Below are positions 1 through 10,590 of a stretch of DNA of 64,000 bases, piece by piece. The notes under the pieces were generated by a model. The model searched no databases and was not told the DNA's origin. It worked only from the letters and a program-made list of their open reading frames with translations. Made by a program: the position numbers and the translations under genes. This DNA is from Grammothele lineata (Eukaryota > Basidiomycota > Agaricomycetes > Polyporales > Polyporaceae): the NCBI GenBank assembly GCA_002150815.3, contig NDFF03000050.1, forward strand, positions 186,001 through 250,000, in the 5' to 3' direction. Within the stretch, counting starts at the first letter, position 1, and each line of letters starts with the position of its first letter.

Positions 1-132
1 CGATTAGTCCATTAGCCCGAGTGGCTCTATCTTCGGGCCACCGCGCAATGTAGGCGCCTTTCTTACGGTCCGGAACCTTCGGGTCGAAGACGACCCGCCC
101 ATAGTTCATGCCGTTGAAGAAGCTGCACAAAG
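1..132 (-). CDS. Partial exon of an unidentified gene running off the left edge
   Basis: Read on the minus strand, this stretch is open with a protein-like composition. It starts just inside a possible acceptor (TGTGCAG at about 132-138) and contains FFNGMNYGRVVFDPK, then VPDRKKGAYIARWPED, and continues off the left edge of the window. An in-frame ATG lies at 117-119. I do not recognise the family. The acceptor-like sequence suggests an internal exon, but the ATG could also be the true start. Only about 43 codons are visible, so chance openness cannot be fully excluded. The mix of charged and aromatic residues is unlike the noncoding DNA beside it. Confidence 0.4.
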
Positions 133-138
133 TTGTGT

Positions 139-1258
139 TTTTCAGTCTACAGCACAGAGCAATACTACTAGAAGAAGCGTCTACCGCTTACAAATCTTTC
201 ACTCCTAAAACCATGCATATGCTTCGATCAAGTGACAAGGGGTGCAGCAGACGGAACGCGTGAGGTTCGTGCTTACCGGTATCTACTGAGAGGAATAATT
301 CGATGTCCCTCATACATTCTGGATCGTCACGAAAATCACGCTGACACACAGCCTGTCATGGTTGACAATCAAAGGAAAAATCAGCATTCATCGCTCATTA
401 GTCGCTTCTATTAGACGTCCAGGGCTTTCAGCGGAAGGATGCTCTATATCTAAGAGGCAAGGCAGGTATACATACCAACACTGCGTGGTAGACATGGTCT
501 GTTTATGTTTCGTCGCATGTTAACAAGAAGTTATAACTTCCTAAGCGGGGCGCAATAACTTACAACGCGATTGCTGAGAATTGAGCGCTGAGTCCCAGTA
601 GAAGCTGTCTTCCTCAGATGGGGTCCCTGTTGCCGCAAAAGCGTATGGCTCCTGCCCTTCTCCATGCGTTGAATTCGGCGATAGAGTTGTTGTACATTCA
701 ACCAGGCTAGGCTTGGCTGCATCAGAGTGGTGAGGCTAAGGGATCGAGCGTTGCCGCCGGGTTGTTACAACTGTAGTAGCAATACAGCGATCAATACGCA
801 CATGTAGTCGTTGCTGAGGACTCTCAACCGCGGTCGACGTCGGCGGTAGCGAGTACTATGCCGGGTGCTAGCAAAGTCAACGATCAGTGGGGTTCAACAG
901 CGTTCACCGATGTACACCGGCGGCCCCGCATGGAGTTCAGCCGGAACGATCGGCCGTCGGTGAACTCCGGCGGAGTTCAGTGAGATTCAGTGCCCGACGG
1001 TGGCCACATTTGGGTCAGCCACCGACGCTCACCGACATTCACCGACGCCCACCGTCCGCCGCTGTCCGGCAGCGCCCGGAACTGCGCACCAGCGGATAAT
1101 GTCATAGCACAGTGGCAGGCATTGAACTTTGGTGTGCCAGAGTGATTTATGCTGTGACACAGTGACTTCCGCCCATGACTAGTGAGTTGTAGCGTTCCGC
1201 ACTGCTCGTCGGTCACGGACAGTGACGATCGACGGCCTGTTCTGAGAGTCAGCGGACT
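139..1258. repeat. Gene-free stretch with degenerate short repeats
   Basis: No supportable gene. At about 885-1080 the sequence has loosely repeated CACCGACxxT-type words (three near-copies at about 1017-1052) and CCGGCGG/GAACTCCGG words. At 1090-1260 the words AGTGA/CAGTGG recur. Related GAACTCCGSTG words reappear at 2165-2360. This looks like a decayed minisatellite or repeat-element remnant rather than a defined element. Confidence 0.35.
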
Positions 1259-1693
1259 GTGACAATATTGAATGGGCAGCGCCGGAAGACTGCTGAACAG
1301 TTCAACTCATGGCTAGATGCTTTTCAAGCTCAGATGTGTCCTATGACTGATGTTAACTACGACTTCTTCTGCCATACGCTCTTTCTAGTTTACAGTGAAC
1401 TGGTAGCTGCTAGGATAGAGACAGAAGGCCAGTCTTTGAGCGACGAGTTCTGGGATAGGGTAGAAGAGCTACTATATTACTTTACTGGAACATCTACCAC
1501 ACGTTTAATCGCTCTATTTATCTTCTACTGCACGCATGAATATATTGTCCGAGTCAGTCCTTGTGTGGATGAATGTATCTATCGCATTTTGTTGGGCCGA
1601 GAACTCCTCAGAATCTTGGCAGAGTTACATGAAATTTTGCACACCACTTCTAAATACACTCTAGACTCAATTACAAGCTTTGGGGAAGCTTAG
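1259..1693 (+). CDS. Orphan ORF fragment, unknown function
   Basis: An open frame of 144 codons that begins with GTG. The first in-frame ATG (residue 26, MCPMTDVNYDFF) would leave 119 residues. It has a natural-looking composition rich in aromatic and hydrophobic residues, with segments such as DEFWDRVEELLYYF and RLIALFIFYCTHEYIVRV, and its DNA is more AT-rich than the surrounding sequence. It is probably the last exon or a relic of a longer helical protein. I do not recognise the family, and no clear upstream exon was found. A perfect 11-bp inverted repeat overlaps its stop codon. It could be a fragment of a mobile-element gene, but nothing in the residues proves that. Confidence 0.35.
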   Translation: MTILNGQRRKTAEQFNSWLDAFQAQMCPMTDVNYDFFCHTLFLVYSELVAARIETEGQSLSDEFWDRVEELLYYFTGTSTTRLIALFIFYCTHEYIVRVSPCVDECIYRILLGRELLRILAELHEILHTTSKYTLDSITSFGEA

Positions 1694-1708
1694 TAATCTT
1701 CCCCAAAG
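1678..1708. repeat. Perfect 11-bp inverted repeat with 9-nt loop
   Basis: CTTTGGGGAAG at 1678-1688 pairs perfectly with CTTCCCCAAAG at 1698-1708. The 9-base loop CTTAGTAAT contains the TAG stop codon of the orphan ORF. The hairpin would form in the transcript at the end of the reading frame. Its function is unknown. Confidence 0.75.
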
Positions 1709-3469
1709 GTTACTGAGACGTTGCAATGAGCGGGTCGGGCGCTTATCTGGCACGCGCTGTGCGCAGAAGTTTTATCTCTATTTGAATTGTCCACATCATG
1801 CATATGCACGACATAGAGCCAAGGTCAAACATGCATTATAACACGAAATTGTGCCATGAGGTACCTATCAAATCGGTTTGGGACATCCACACAACGGTCC
1901 AAACCGTAGAGGATGTTCGAAGTGGTACCGGCGAAGTTCCGCGCGGAGACGGGCAGTCTGCCTTCCACATATGGCATGTGCAACGGACAGGGCTGCAAAC
2001 TCGAACTCGAACGCAGATGCTTCCAGAGTCTGCATGCCCACGAGAACACACTGAACATTACCAAGCCTCATTGAATCTCGTCGGGACCCAATGAGATGTA
2101 GTGTCAATTGATGAAAGCCGCTGGTAGCCACTGGACCTCACTAACTGGGGTTTACCTACATCAATGAACTCCGGTGGATCCCACTGACCATGACTGAGAC
2201 ACACTGTATAGCAACACCCTTCACTGGAGAGCGCTGAGCCTCAAGGAACCTCAGTCAAGTCCAACGAACCTCATAGCGCTTCAACGAAGTGTTTCGAGAA
2301 GCGATGAGGTCGATTAAACTCCGCTGATACAGTATTGAACTCCGCTGACATTCGGTAGAATGCGGTGACCTTGCTAGCGCCCGGCATACTACTGGCGGTA
2401 GCGTGGGTCTGTTGAAGCCACGCCGTACGAAGTCATACAGGTACTGCGCGTTGCAACATGGAAGCGTTAGCCGTTTGCTATTGACCCGTACACTCGCAGA
2501 GTGACCAATCGAACTTGATTCTACGTACTCGGTTAGCGGCAGTGGCGTCCTCCGGCTCAACGAGCTCCAATACAATCGACGGCTGACTCGGAGGCCAGTT
2601 GTCGTCGTTATCCGACATCTTGGTCTACTCTATGGAAGGGTGTCAGCCCAGCAGATTGCGAGTAAAAGGGGTGGGAAGAGGATCTCGCGGCGAGGAAACT
2701 GGTCGCAGTGCGGACATTGCCCCTTGTGCCTTCTGCAGAAACTTCAAGCTTAGAAAGTCAAGACGTATATATCGGGGTATGACTCCAGGATCAGTGGCCA
2801 GTCAGGATAAGTCATCGCGGTCGGAAAAGGAAGACTTCACAGAAGACGTAGCCATTGAAGCTGAGCGAGTAAACGGGGAATACTGCTATATGAGAGAATA
2901 GGTAGCGGAATTCGAGCTGAGTGCTCCGCCGATGTGCAGATCCATCCTTCCTCAATGGTTGGCTCGATGATAGCACGAGCGTAAGACTGAGGGCGGCGGC
3001 CTCGGAAGCGTGAGGCAACGGCCCACGGGTAACCCGGCCATAAGTGAGCGAGTGCCCGGCGAGCCTGCAGAAATCAAACACCAATAGATGAGTCTCACCT
3101 AGATGTTGTACTGAGTTCAGTGCCTTTTGATACTTGGACAAGATCGTTGGGACTTAACAAGTTCAAGTTGCGGTGACTTCAGAGCGCAACAGGTCAGGAC
3201 CGAAACTGTCTGACGTCATGTCGTGCTTAGTCATCATATCATTCCGGATGGCCCCGCTCCCGAGCGCTTCAGCTCACGCCAGCGTTCCGCACTCCCATAT
3301 ACTTGGTAGCTAGTAATACGCGTCCTTCAAACCCATATCCCCATATACGCCGTTATTGCAGAGAGAAAACCTAGCGCTGTTTATGTCAGTATGGGAACCA
3401 TGAACTGGCACCTGAACGGTATGGCACCTTTTTCGGTTAGCGTTCAATGACTTGATCCGTGGTGCGACG
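1709..3469. other. Intergenic DNA, no gene supported
   Basis: Only short frames without domain character. The GAACTCCGSTG-type words seen at 950-980 recur at 2165-2360, which suggests the same decayed repeat family on both sides of the orphan ORF. Confidence 0.5.
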
Positions 3470-3605
3470 CCGCCCCGACGTGGATGCGTGGCTCAAAGGC
3501 TCACTACTACTCCTCGTTAGACCTGCTCAAGCGGTGCGATGTGTCCGAGGGGTCCGGAAGCTTCGCATACATGAAGAAGGTGCGCTGCGTCTTTGACTCG
3601 CTGCT
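3470..3605 (+). pseudogene. Relic of a third GMC oxidoreductase (exon 2 fragment)
   Basis: This stretch reads MRGSKAHYYSSLDLLKRCD and ends SFAYMKKVRC. It aligns with exon 2 of the two intact GMC genes nearby ([20 protein letters not shown] ... [10 protein letters not shown]), including the position of the exon-end lysine pair and donor. The GWxWDG segment and the upstream GGSSSINGA segment are lost or scrambled, and no other exon of this copy is recognisable. It lies about 300 bp upstream of the intact GMC gene in the same orientation, so it is the remnant of a tandem duplication. Confidence 0.65.
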
Positions 3606-3897
3606 AGTGTCATCCAGTGGCTCTTCCGAGCCGGATCTCGCCACAAGTCACAAGAGTCGAGTCTAACACCATATCAGCGCTGACGGCGATGGCGCACAAG
3701 TGGTACGTGTGTTCCCGATTTTGACCGGTCTGTGGTGTAGCACTGATAGAGTCTCTAGATTATGGCACTGTTACGTTGAACGGGCGCTTCCCAGTGGGAT
3801 CTGTCTGCATATGAGGAACGGCGAAAAATTCCAACGGAAGACGGATTCCCCCCTTGCTCCTTCCTCGCGACTAATGACCTCGCTACGCCGCCGAAAA

Positions 3898-6295
3898 ATG
3901 GCCCTCGGGGCCTTCATATTCAAGATGACTGCCTTGCTCGGTGCTTTCATGCCATGTGTGGATGCGTCTGGCATCACTGCAAACGATTCTAGCGTCGCAA
4001 ACGGCCATACCTTCGACTACATCGTTGTCGGCGCTGGGCTTGCGGGTACCACCGTCGCCGCCCGCCTTGCGGAAGATCCTTCCCTCAAAATTTTGGTCAT
4101 CGAGCCCGGTGGGGATGATCGCGCCAATCCCGATGTCTACAATGTGAGCAACATGCCGAATGACCTCTCGGGTCCACTTGACTGGGCGTTTGGAACGGAG
4201 CTGGGGAAGGTGATTCATGGGTGAGCGGGAGTTGCGGGTCGGCGAGCACTCTAGCTAACGACGATACGCAGGGGAAAGACCCTCGGCGGTAGTTCTTCCA
4301 TCAACGGTGCAATGTGGACCAGAGGGACGAAAGCGCAATATGACTCGTGGGCGGAACTCCTTGAGCCGGACGAGGCAGCCATTGGATGGGACTGGGACGG
4401 CATCTTCACGTACATGAAGAAGGCGCGTCATCTTCTACGTCTGCCTTGATTGCGTGCTGATGCGCTGAACACCGTATCTGGCACTATCATACCGCAGGCG
4501 GAAGGCTTCTCGGCCCCGGACGCGCAGCAGCGCTCGAAGGGCGCAGGTTCGGTTTCATCTTTCCACGGCACGCACGGGCCGGTACAGGTGGCATTCTCCA
4601 ACGGAATCTATGGAGGCCCGGCGAATCCGGCGTTCATCGAGTCGGTTAGGAATCTGACGGGACTAAAGCGTTCGCCGGATCTGAATGGTGGCGATCCGAA
4701 TTGCGTCACGCTCATACCAGAGGTAGGTATTCAGGCTTACTGAAGGAACGCATGTTCACGGACTGGGTTTAGAGCATTGACTGGCGCAGAGATGATCGGC
4801 GCTCTTCGTCCATCGAAGCGTATTACACCCCGGTCGAGAACAGGCGACATGGCCTGACCTTCCTCATACAACATTTGGTGAGCGTGACTCCATCCACGTC
4901 TTTGGCCAGTGATCGCACACGCTCATGATGCCTTTCATGTTCGATGGCAAGGTCGCAAGAGTTGTCTTCGAAAATAGTACTGTTGTGCCGCATGTCGCCA
5001 CGGGCGTCGAATTTGTGAAGGCTGACCGATCTGGTGATGTCATGACCGCCTTCGCGCGGAAGGAAATCATCGTCGCCGCAGGTACTATCAATGTAAGCTT
5101 ACTGTTCGATGACCCCGTGTCAGTCTCTAACGATAATTTTGCAGACTCCCGCAGTCCTCCAGCGTTCTGGGGTCGGCGACTCTTCCGTCCTCACGCCGCT
5201 CGGGATCCCCATTGTCGTCGACCTCAAGACCGTCGGCAAAAATCTCCAAGAGCAGACGCTCAACGTCATCCTCGAGCTTCCCAAGGACGGCTTCAATTGG
5301 GGCGGAATCGGGCCCGCGGACGCACTAGCGTTCCCGAACATCCACCAGCTTTTTGGAGAGGGGGCGGACGCCTCTATTGCGAAGATCCACGCGTCGCTGA
5401 AGAGCTGGGCGCAGTCGGAAGCGCACAATGCGCTGTCAGCGGAGGCTTTAGAGGCTATCTTGGCCATCCAGGCCAGGGTGATCGTGAATAACAGCGGTCG
5501 GTTCTCGAGGAACGTTTGTGGCAACGAACCGAGCTGACTATTTCGCCGCCCACAGCGCCAGTCGCAGAAATCTCCTTCGGACAGCTCGGAAAGTACGTCT
5601 CCGTTTTCTGACAGATGGCCCGCGCGAGAACTGATGGGATGTCCGTACAGGTGGATGGGAATCGTGACTTGGCAACTCCTTCCGTTCAGTCGTGGCAATG
5701 TGACCATCACGGTGCGCTACTCCCTGTATTCACTGCTCTCAGCGTATGGCGCGACTGACGACACGACGAGAAGTCGAAGAACCCACTCGACTACCCAGCA
5801 GTGAACGTCAACTACTTCAGTGTCGACTGGGACCTCGACGTCCAAGTTGCGACCGCACGCCTGTCTCGTAACGTCCTCGCGAACCCGCCATTGAGGTCAG
5901 TCTACGCTACCGGCCTCTAACTTGAACGCCTTTAATCTTAGCACTTTGCTTGGTACATCCCTAGCACGCTCCGCTCGTCCGAAGGCGAAGTCTCTCCAGG
6001 GCTCACCGCAGTCCCAGACGACGGGCACGGCGGCACGTACGCCGACTGGGCAGCGTGGATCACCCAACCCGGGGCCAATGCGGGCTTCAACGCGGTCTCG
6101 CACCCGATCGGGACCGCGGCGATGATGCGACGCGACCTCGGCGGGGTCGTGGACGCGTACCTGCGCGTGTATGACACGGCCAACGTGCGCGTCGTGGATG
6201 CGTCGGTGATGCCGCTGCAGATCAGCGCGCATCTGTCGAGTACGCTGTATGGGGTGGCAGAGAAGGCGGCAGACTTGATTAAGACGGAATGGTAG
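3898..6295 (+). CDS. GMC oxidoreductase (glucose/aryl-alcohol oxidase-like), 10 exons
   Basis: FAD-dependent GMC-family alcohol/sugar oxidoreductase (CAZy AA3-like), probably secreted. Exons: 3898-4220, 4272-4422, 4498-4722, 4773-4877, 4952-5092, 5145-5496, 5556-5592, 5651-5711, 5774-5895, 5965-6295, giving 615 aa. The N-terminus [20 protein letters not shown] is hydrophobic (signal peptide). The ADP-binding motif is [20 protein letters not shown] followed by VIEPGG; GMC signature 1 is [19 protein letters not shown]. The C-terminal catalytic region has HPIGTAAM and, later, [14 protein letters not shown], giving the expected His/His pair. Exon sizes match the paralogue at 11.96 kb almost exactly. 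Oddity: the donor after exon 2 is GC (AAG|GCGCGT) where the paralogue has GT. The substrate cannot be inferred. Confidence 0.88.
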
Positions 6296-6406
6296 TTACG
6301 GCTGCGTTTGGGACCCTCTACGACTGATACATGTCGTTCAACCTACGTCTGCTGTATAAGGTGGCAATCAAATATCGGCGGCATCGTATTTTCAAGCGAA
6401 GCCCGC

Positions 6407-8233
6407 TCACTCGTCCCAATACCTGCTCAATCTCGCTTCAGCACTAGACCGAATCCGTCGAATGAATGCGTACCGTTCATGAACAAATTCTGCCCGTACG
6501 TCAGAATTATTCCCAAGCGGCGGCCGCACAACACGATATATCTTCCAGCGGTAGTCGAAACCGGGGTGAATGAGCTCCACTACTTCCAATGTCTGGGACA
6601 GCTCCTTTGCAAGAATCTGGGCTGCTTGAGGTATTCCTGTGTAGTTGGCGGGAGGACCAGAGAAGACAGGCACCGGATGGCCCGGCGGACGGTTCATAGG
6701 GGGCCCTGGATCGACCCAGCCTGCATGCAGCTGGAGCGTACGAAGCGACGACAGAGGCGCGAGTCGCTCAGCGATCCAGTCCTAAATTTAAAACTATCGT
6801 TCAATAAAAATCTAGAACGGCGTAGCAAATCGAGCACATACGATAGCTACGTCGGGAGGACACGGCCAAACTGCCCCAGGGTATTGTACTGGTCGAGTTG
6901 AAGGCCGGAAACGATGAACGGCCAATTTATCAAGGCGAGGGAATGCTTCACAGATGTAACGCAGAAGCGCGCTCTCCGTTTCATCATCATCCACGCAGCG
7001 GTAATCCACTCCAAGTGTTCTGAGATCGAGAGTGCGGCACGAACGCAAGAGCTCTAGCATCTCCGCCGCCGACCTCAGTGACACTATCCACGGGTGTCTA
7101 TTTGCAATGCGGCTTAGGGCATTTGTGGTAAAATGTTCGTACGGGCGTGGGAGAGTACGCAGGACGAGAGTGTGTAGGGTCTGAGGAAGTTGTGTGAAAA
7201 GGCATTCGTCCGTCGTGGGATGTGTGAGAACGAGTCGCTCAAGTTTGGGCCATAAAGGGTAAGAGGGCGGATTGTAAGCGGCGGGCCAGACAGCCTGCGG
7301 AGGAGATCGCTTGGTGATGACACGTTGCAGAGCAAGCTCTCGAAGCTCCGGAGCGCGAGGGAGAAGAGATACGAGTGGCCGTGACGGGGAGACACGAAAG
7401 TGTCCGGTAAGAATTAGACGTCGGAGCCGGGGCCAGTCCACCAGCGACATCTGTTGAAGAGGTGCCGTTTCAACGGGCAATCGGAGTTCCTCCAGAGATG
7501 CGTGAAGCGTGGGGATTACCATGGCCAATAAGGCGACTTCAGGAGCAGGGTCTCGAGGTTCTTCTCGGAAGATAGGCGCTTCGTACATAAACGATGTGAG
7601 AGATGCATATGGAGAACCGGGATGATCGGGAAGGGGATCAATGGGGTGGTACATCCACCCTTTGATCGAGACCTGCTTGATATGCGGGGTGCACACAACT
7701 TCTTGGAGGACGGGTGGAGGAATAGCGTCTTTATCAGGTCGACCGATGATCTTCAGAGTACGAGCGGGAGAGTAGAAGGATACAGAACGCAATAAAGGCA
7801 TGGGCAATAAGGCATCGGAGAGGAAGCAGCCCATCTGCGACTCAACCAATTCGCCTTCGTCAGAATTCTCGATGAGGTATTCGAAACCGTAGCCTGTGTA
7901 CCAAGAGTTTGTCGTAACAGGGCGGCGGAACGGACCCGTAAAGGTCAGCTTTCTAGAAGTAGCCAGATATGAGTAGGTGAGGACCCATAGAACACTCAAC
8001 TTCACGTACTTTACGTGCAACCAGAGTCGACGCGGCAAGAACTTCTCGGGATCGGGCAAGGTCTCAGCTAAGACACTGCAATGAGAGAACAACGTGGGAA
8101 GGCATTTTGCCCTCAGCTTTTTACACGTGAGAAAAAAAGGGCGCAGGTGACGTTGAGGTCGAAGTTCATCGAACATCTGGAGAAGGATGTCGTCGTTGAG
8201 AACTACACATAGTCTGTCGACAGCGAGACTCAT
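6407..8233 (-). CDS. F-box/LRR-like protein, paralogue 1
   Basis: Predicted SCF ubiquitin-ligase adaptor. The N-terminal F-box-like segment begins RLCVVLNDDILLQMFDEL and continues FFLTCKKLRAKCLPTLFS; degenerate leucine-rich repeats follow (LPQTLHTLVLRTLPR and similar). I chose the ATG at 8233 because it sits just before the F-box; an ATG further upstream is possible. A 57-nt intron (7953-8009, GTACGT...TAG) falls at the position conserved in the other paralogues (after WxxV[KR]). It is a multiple of three and has no stop, so its retention would keep the frame. A second intron near 6784-6845 joins to DWIAERLAPLSSLRTLQLH and the C-terminal block IPQAAQILAKELSQTLEVVE. Substrates are unknown; the family is expanded five-fold in this window. 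Confidence 0.75.
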
Positions 8234-8807
8234 CAGCCAACGAGCCAAAGTTCTTGCGCCTGCGATCATGTTAAAGCCACAGGTCGAATGACTGATTCTC
8301 ACCTGGACTCCGCACTATGTGTAGCGTGGCCTGACATCTGGGTGGTATACAGGGTCGGATATGCTGATGGACTGTGACACCGTGCTGAGTTGGGAGCGAG
8401 ACGTTCAGATCTCAGATCCGAAAGTTCAAATTCGGCGTGGGCGCTTGGTTGGCGCGCTCATGCTTTGAGGCGTAAGCTAACCTTGGTCATCCGATCCACC
8501 ATGCCCAACGTGACACTGGCACGACGACTCGACATGCGGGAGATGGTAGTAGAGCGCACGCGGTTCTCCACAACCTCTTCCCAGTATCTTATGTCGAACG
8601 CTCCTTTCCCCATTCTGAAGTGGCTGTTGCAGCCTTATTGACATTGTACGCCGCATAGCAACTTCTATTCTTGACTGCTAATACAGTACTACGGAAACTT
8701 CAAACGTGTGCGCTCGCAACTTCCCCCTACCTATTTCAAATCTGGAACGCTGGGAATAAGTACTCTCAGCATAGAGGCTGTATGACTATGAATTGTTGAA
8801 TCACGCA
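8234..8807. other. Intergenic DNA between F-box paralogues
   Basis: No supportable gene. It contains the 5' flank of paralogue 1 (minus strand) and the 3' flank of paralogue 2. The short plus-strand frame at 8390-8641 has no domain-like features. Confidence 0.5.
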
Positions 8808-10590
8808 CTATTCATGGTCGAAGAGAGCGTGGCATGGAGTCGAGTTGATCTCGAGGGGAGGACGAGCGACGCGAAACACTTTCCAATGGATATCGAAGCC
8901 TGGGTGAAGTAGCTCGACGTACTTCAATGTGGGAGGGAGTTTCCGCGCCAGGATGTCCGCCGCTTGAGGAATACCGGTAAATGCTTCAGGAGGTCCCGGG
9001 AAGGTTGGCCTGGTTGCGCGAGGACGTAGTCCCGGAGGCCGCCTTGGATGCCGCCAGCCGGGATGAAGCCGCAACACATGGATGGAAGAAAGAGTAGCTA
9101 GTCGTTCTGCTAACCAACGCTACAGGGAAGTCAAGATCAGAGAGCAATAATCCCAAGAAGCAGACGCACGCACAACGTCCACATCGGGCGTACACGGCCA
9201 CGGCTCTCCCTCGTCTTCTGGTTGGCCAGCGCGAAAACGATGGATTGTCAACTCTTCGAGACGCGGGAAGGCCTCAGATATGTAGCGGAGAAGTCGATCT
9301 TCCATCTCGTCGTTGTCCTCGCACCAGTAGTCGATCTCGAGCGTTTTCAGATAAGGCGTTCGGCGCCCTTGTAGGAGCGCCAGCATCTCCTCGGCGCAAA
9401 GCGGGTGCGTTTTCCATTCGAGGAGCGATGGTCCACCCCTATTGCCATACGAGAAGAGTGGCGTAAACTCGTACTCACGTGGCATACATCGCAGTGCGAG
9501 CGACAGAAGGCTTGGTGGGAGGTGCATGCAAAACTGCTCGTCCGTCACAGGTTCGGTGATGACGAGGCGCTCGAGCTCTGATAGAGGAGTCCCCGATGGT
9601 AGGACGTACGACTTCGGCCAAATCGCCCGAGGAGAAGCGCGGACGGTGCTGATGATCTTCAGGGAGAGGTCGCGCAGCTTCGGCATTCGCGTCAAAAAGG
9701 CGACGTAGGGGAGATCAGTCTCCTTGGGCGTGGGACGTTGGCCAATCAGCGATAGTCGCCGCAACCGCGGCCAATCGATGAACGACATGGCATGGAGCGG
9801 AGCACTCTCTATTGGCAGCTCGACGTCTTCAAGGCTGAGGTGGAGTGCTGGTATAAACCAGCTAAGGAGATCGACTTCAGGGAGGGGATCGCGTGGGAAG
9901 TTGCGATAGATAGATGGCGCGTAGATGAAGGAGTTGAGAGGGGCGAGAGTGATGTCTGATCCCTCTAAAGAGCGGTCGAGAACATGACACATCCAGCCCG
10001 AGATGGAAACCCGGCGGATTTGTGGGACGGAGAGGATGGCAGAGAGGACATGAGGGGGCACTCCAACTTTGTCGGGGCGATTCACCATATCGTCTGGCGT
10101 GCACAAGGTGGGCGGTAGCACGACAGAAATGAGACGTAAAAGGGGCAACTGTGGGAGCGTCTGCGCCAGAAATTCGCCTACTTGATAGTCATGAATGTTC
10201 CATTTCCTGTGTTCATCGTAGTGGACCTCGAAGCGGAACTCGCTGAGACGATTCTTGGCCACAGGTGGTCGAGTGAACAAGCCTTCGAACGTCAATGACC
10301 TGGGGACGATAATGTCAGCAGAACTGCATCTCAAAGGGATTACAGCAAGGAAGCTTCGAGTACCTCACATATGGCCATATCGCGTCTGGTAGGAATCGGG
10401 CAGGATCCGGTAAGTCGTTAGGCGACTCGATGATGCAGGCAGAGAACAAGAAAGGTGTACAATATGCCCTTAACTCCTTGCAAGTCAAGGAAAGAGACTT
10501 CATATCTTCTTGGGAGCGCGAATAATTGAGAATAATATGGAGGATGTCTCCGTCCAAACGCCATAACCTATATGAGTTTTGAGAGCGCAA
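8808..10590 (-). CDS. F-box/LRR-like protein, paralogue 2
   Basis: Close paralogue of the gene at 6.4-8.2 kb. The F-box-like segment reads YRLWRLDGDILHIILNYS and continues KSLSLTCKELRAYC. An intron follows IWPYVR (AG|GTACTC ... CCCAG) and the frame resumes SLTFEGLFTRPP. Degenerate LRRs follow, with landmark motifs LPIESAPL and DWPRLRRLSLIG. A C-terminal intron precedes RWLAERLATLSSIHVLRLH, and the end block contains IPQAADILARKLPPTLKYVE. Oddity: no in-frame ATG lies upstream of the F-box in this exon. The frame as marked starts at a TTG, and an in-frame stop lies a short distance further upstream. Either a short 5' exon is missing from my model or the start has been lost. Expression would settle this. 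Confidence 0.68.
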
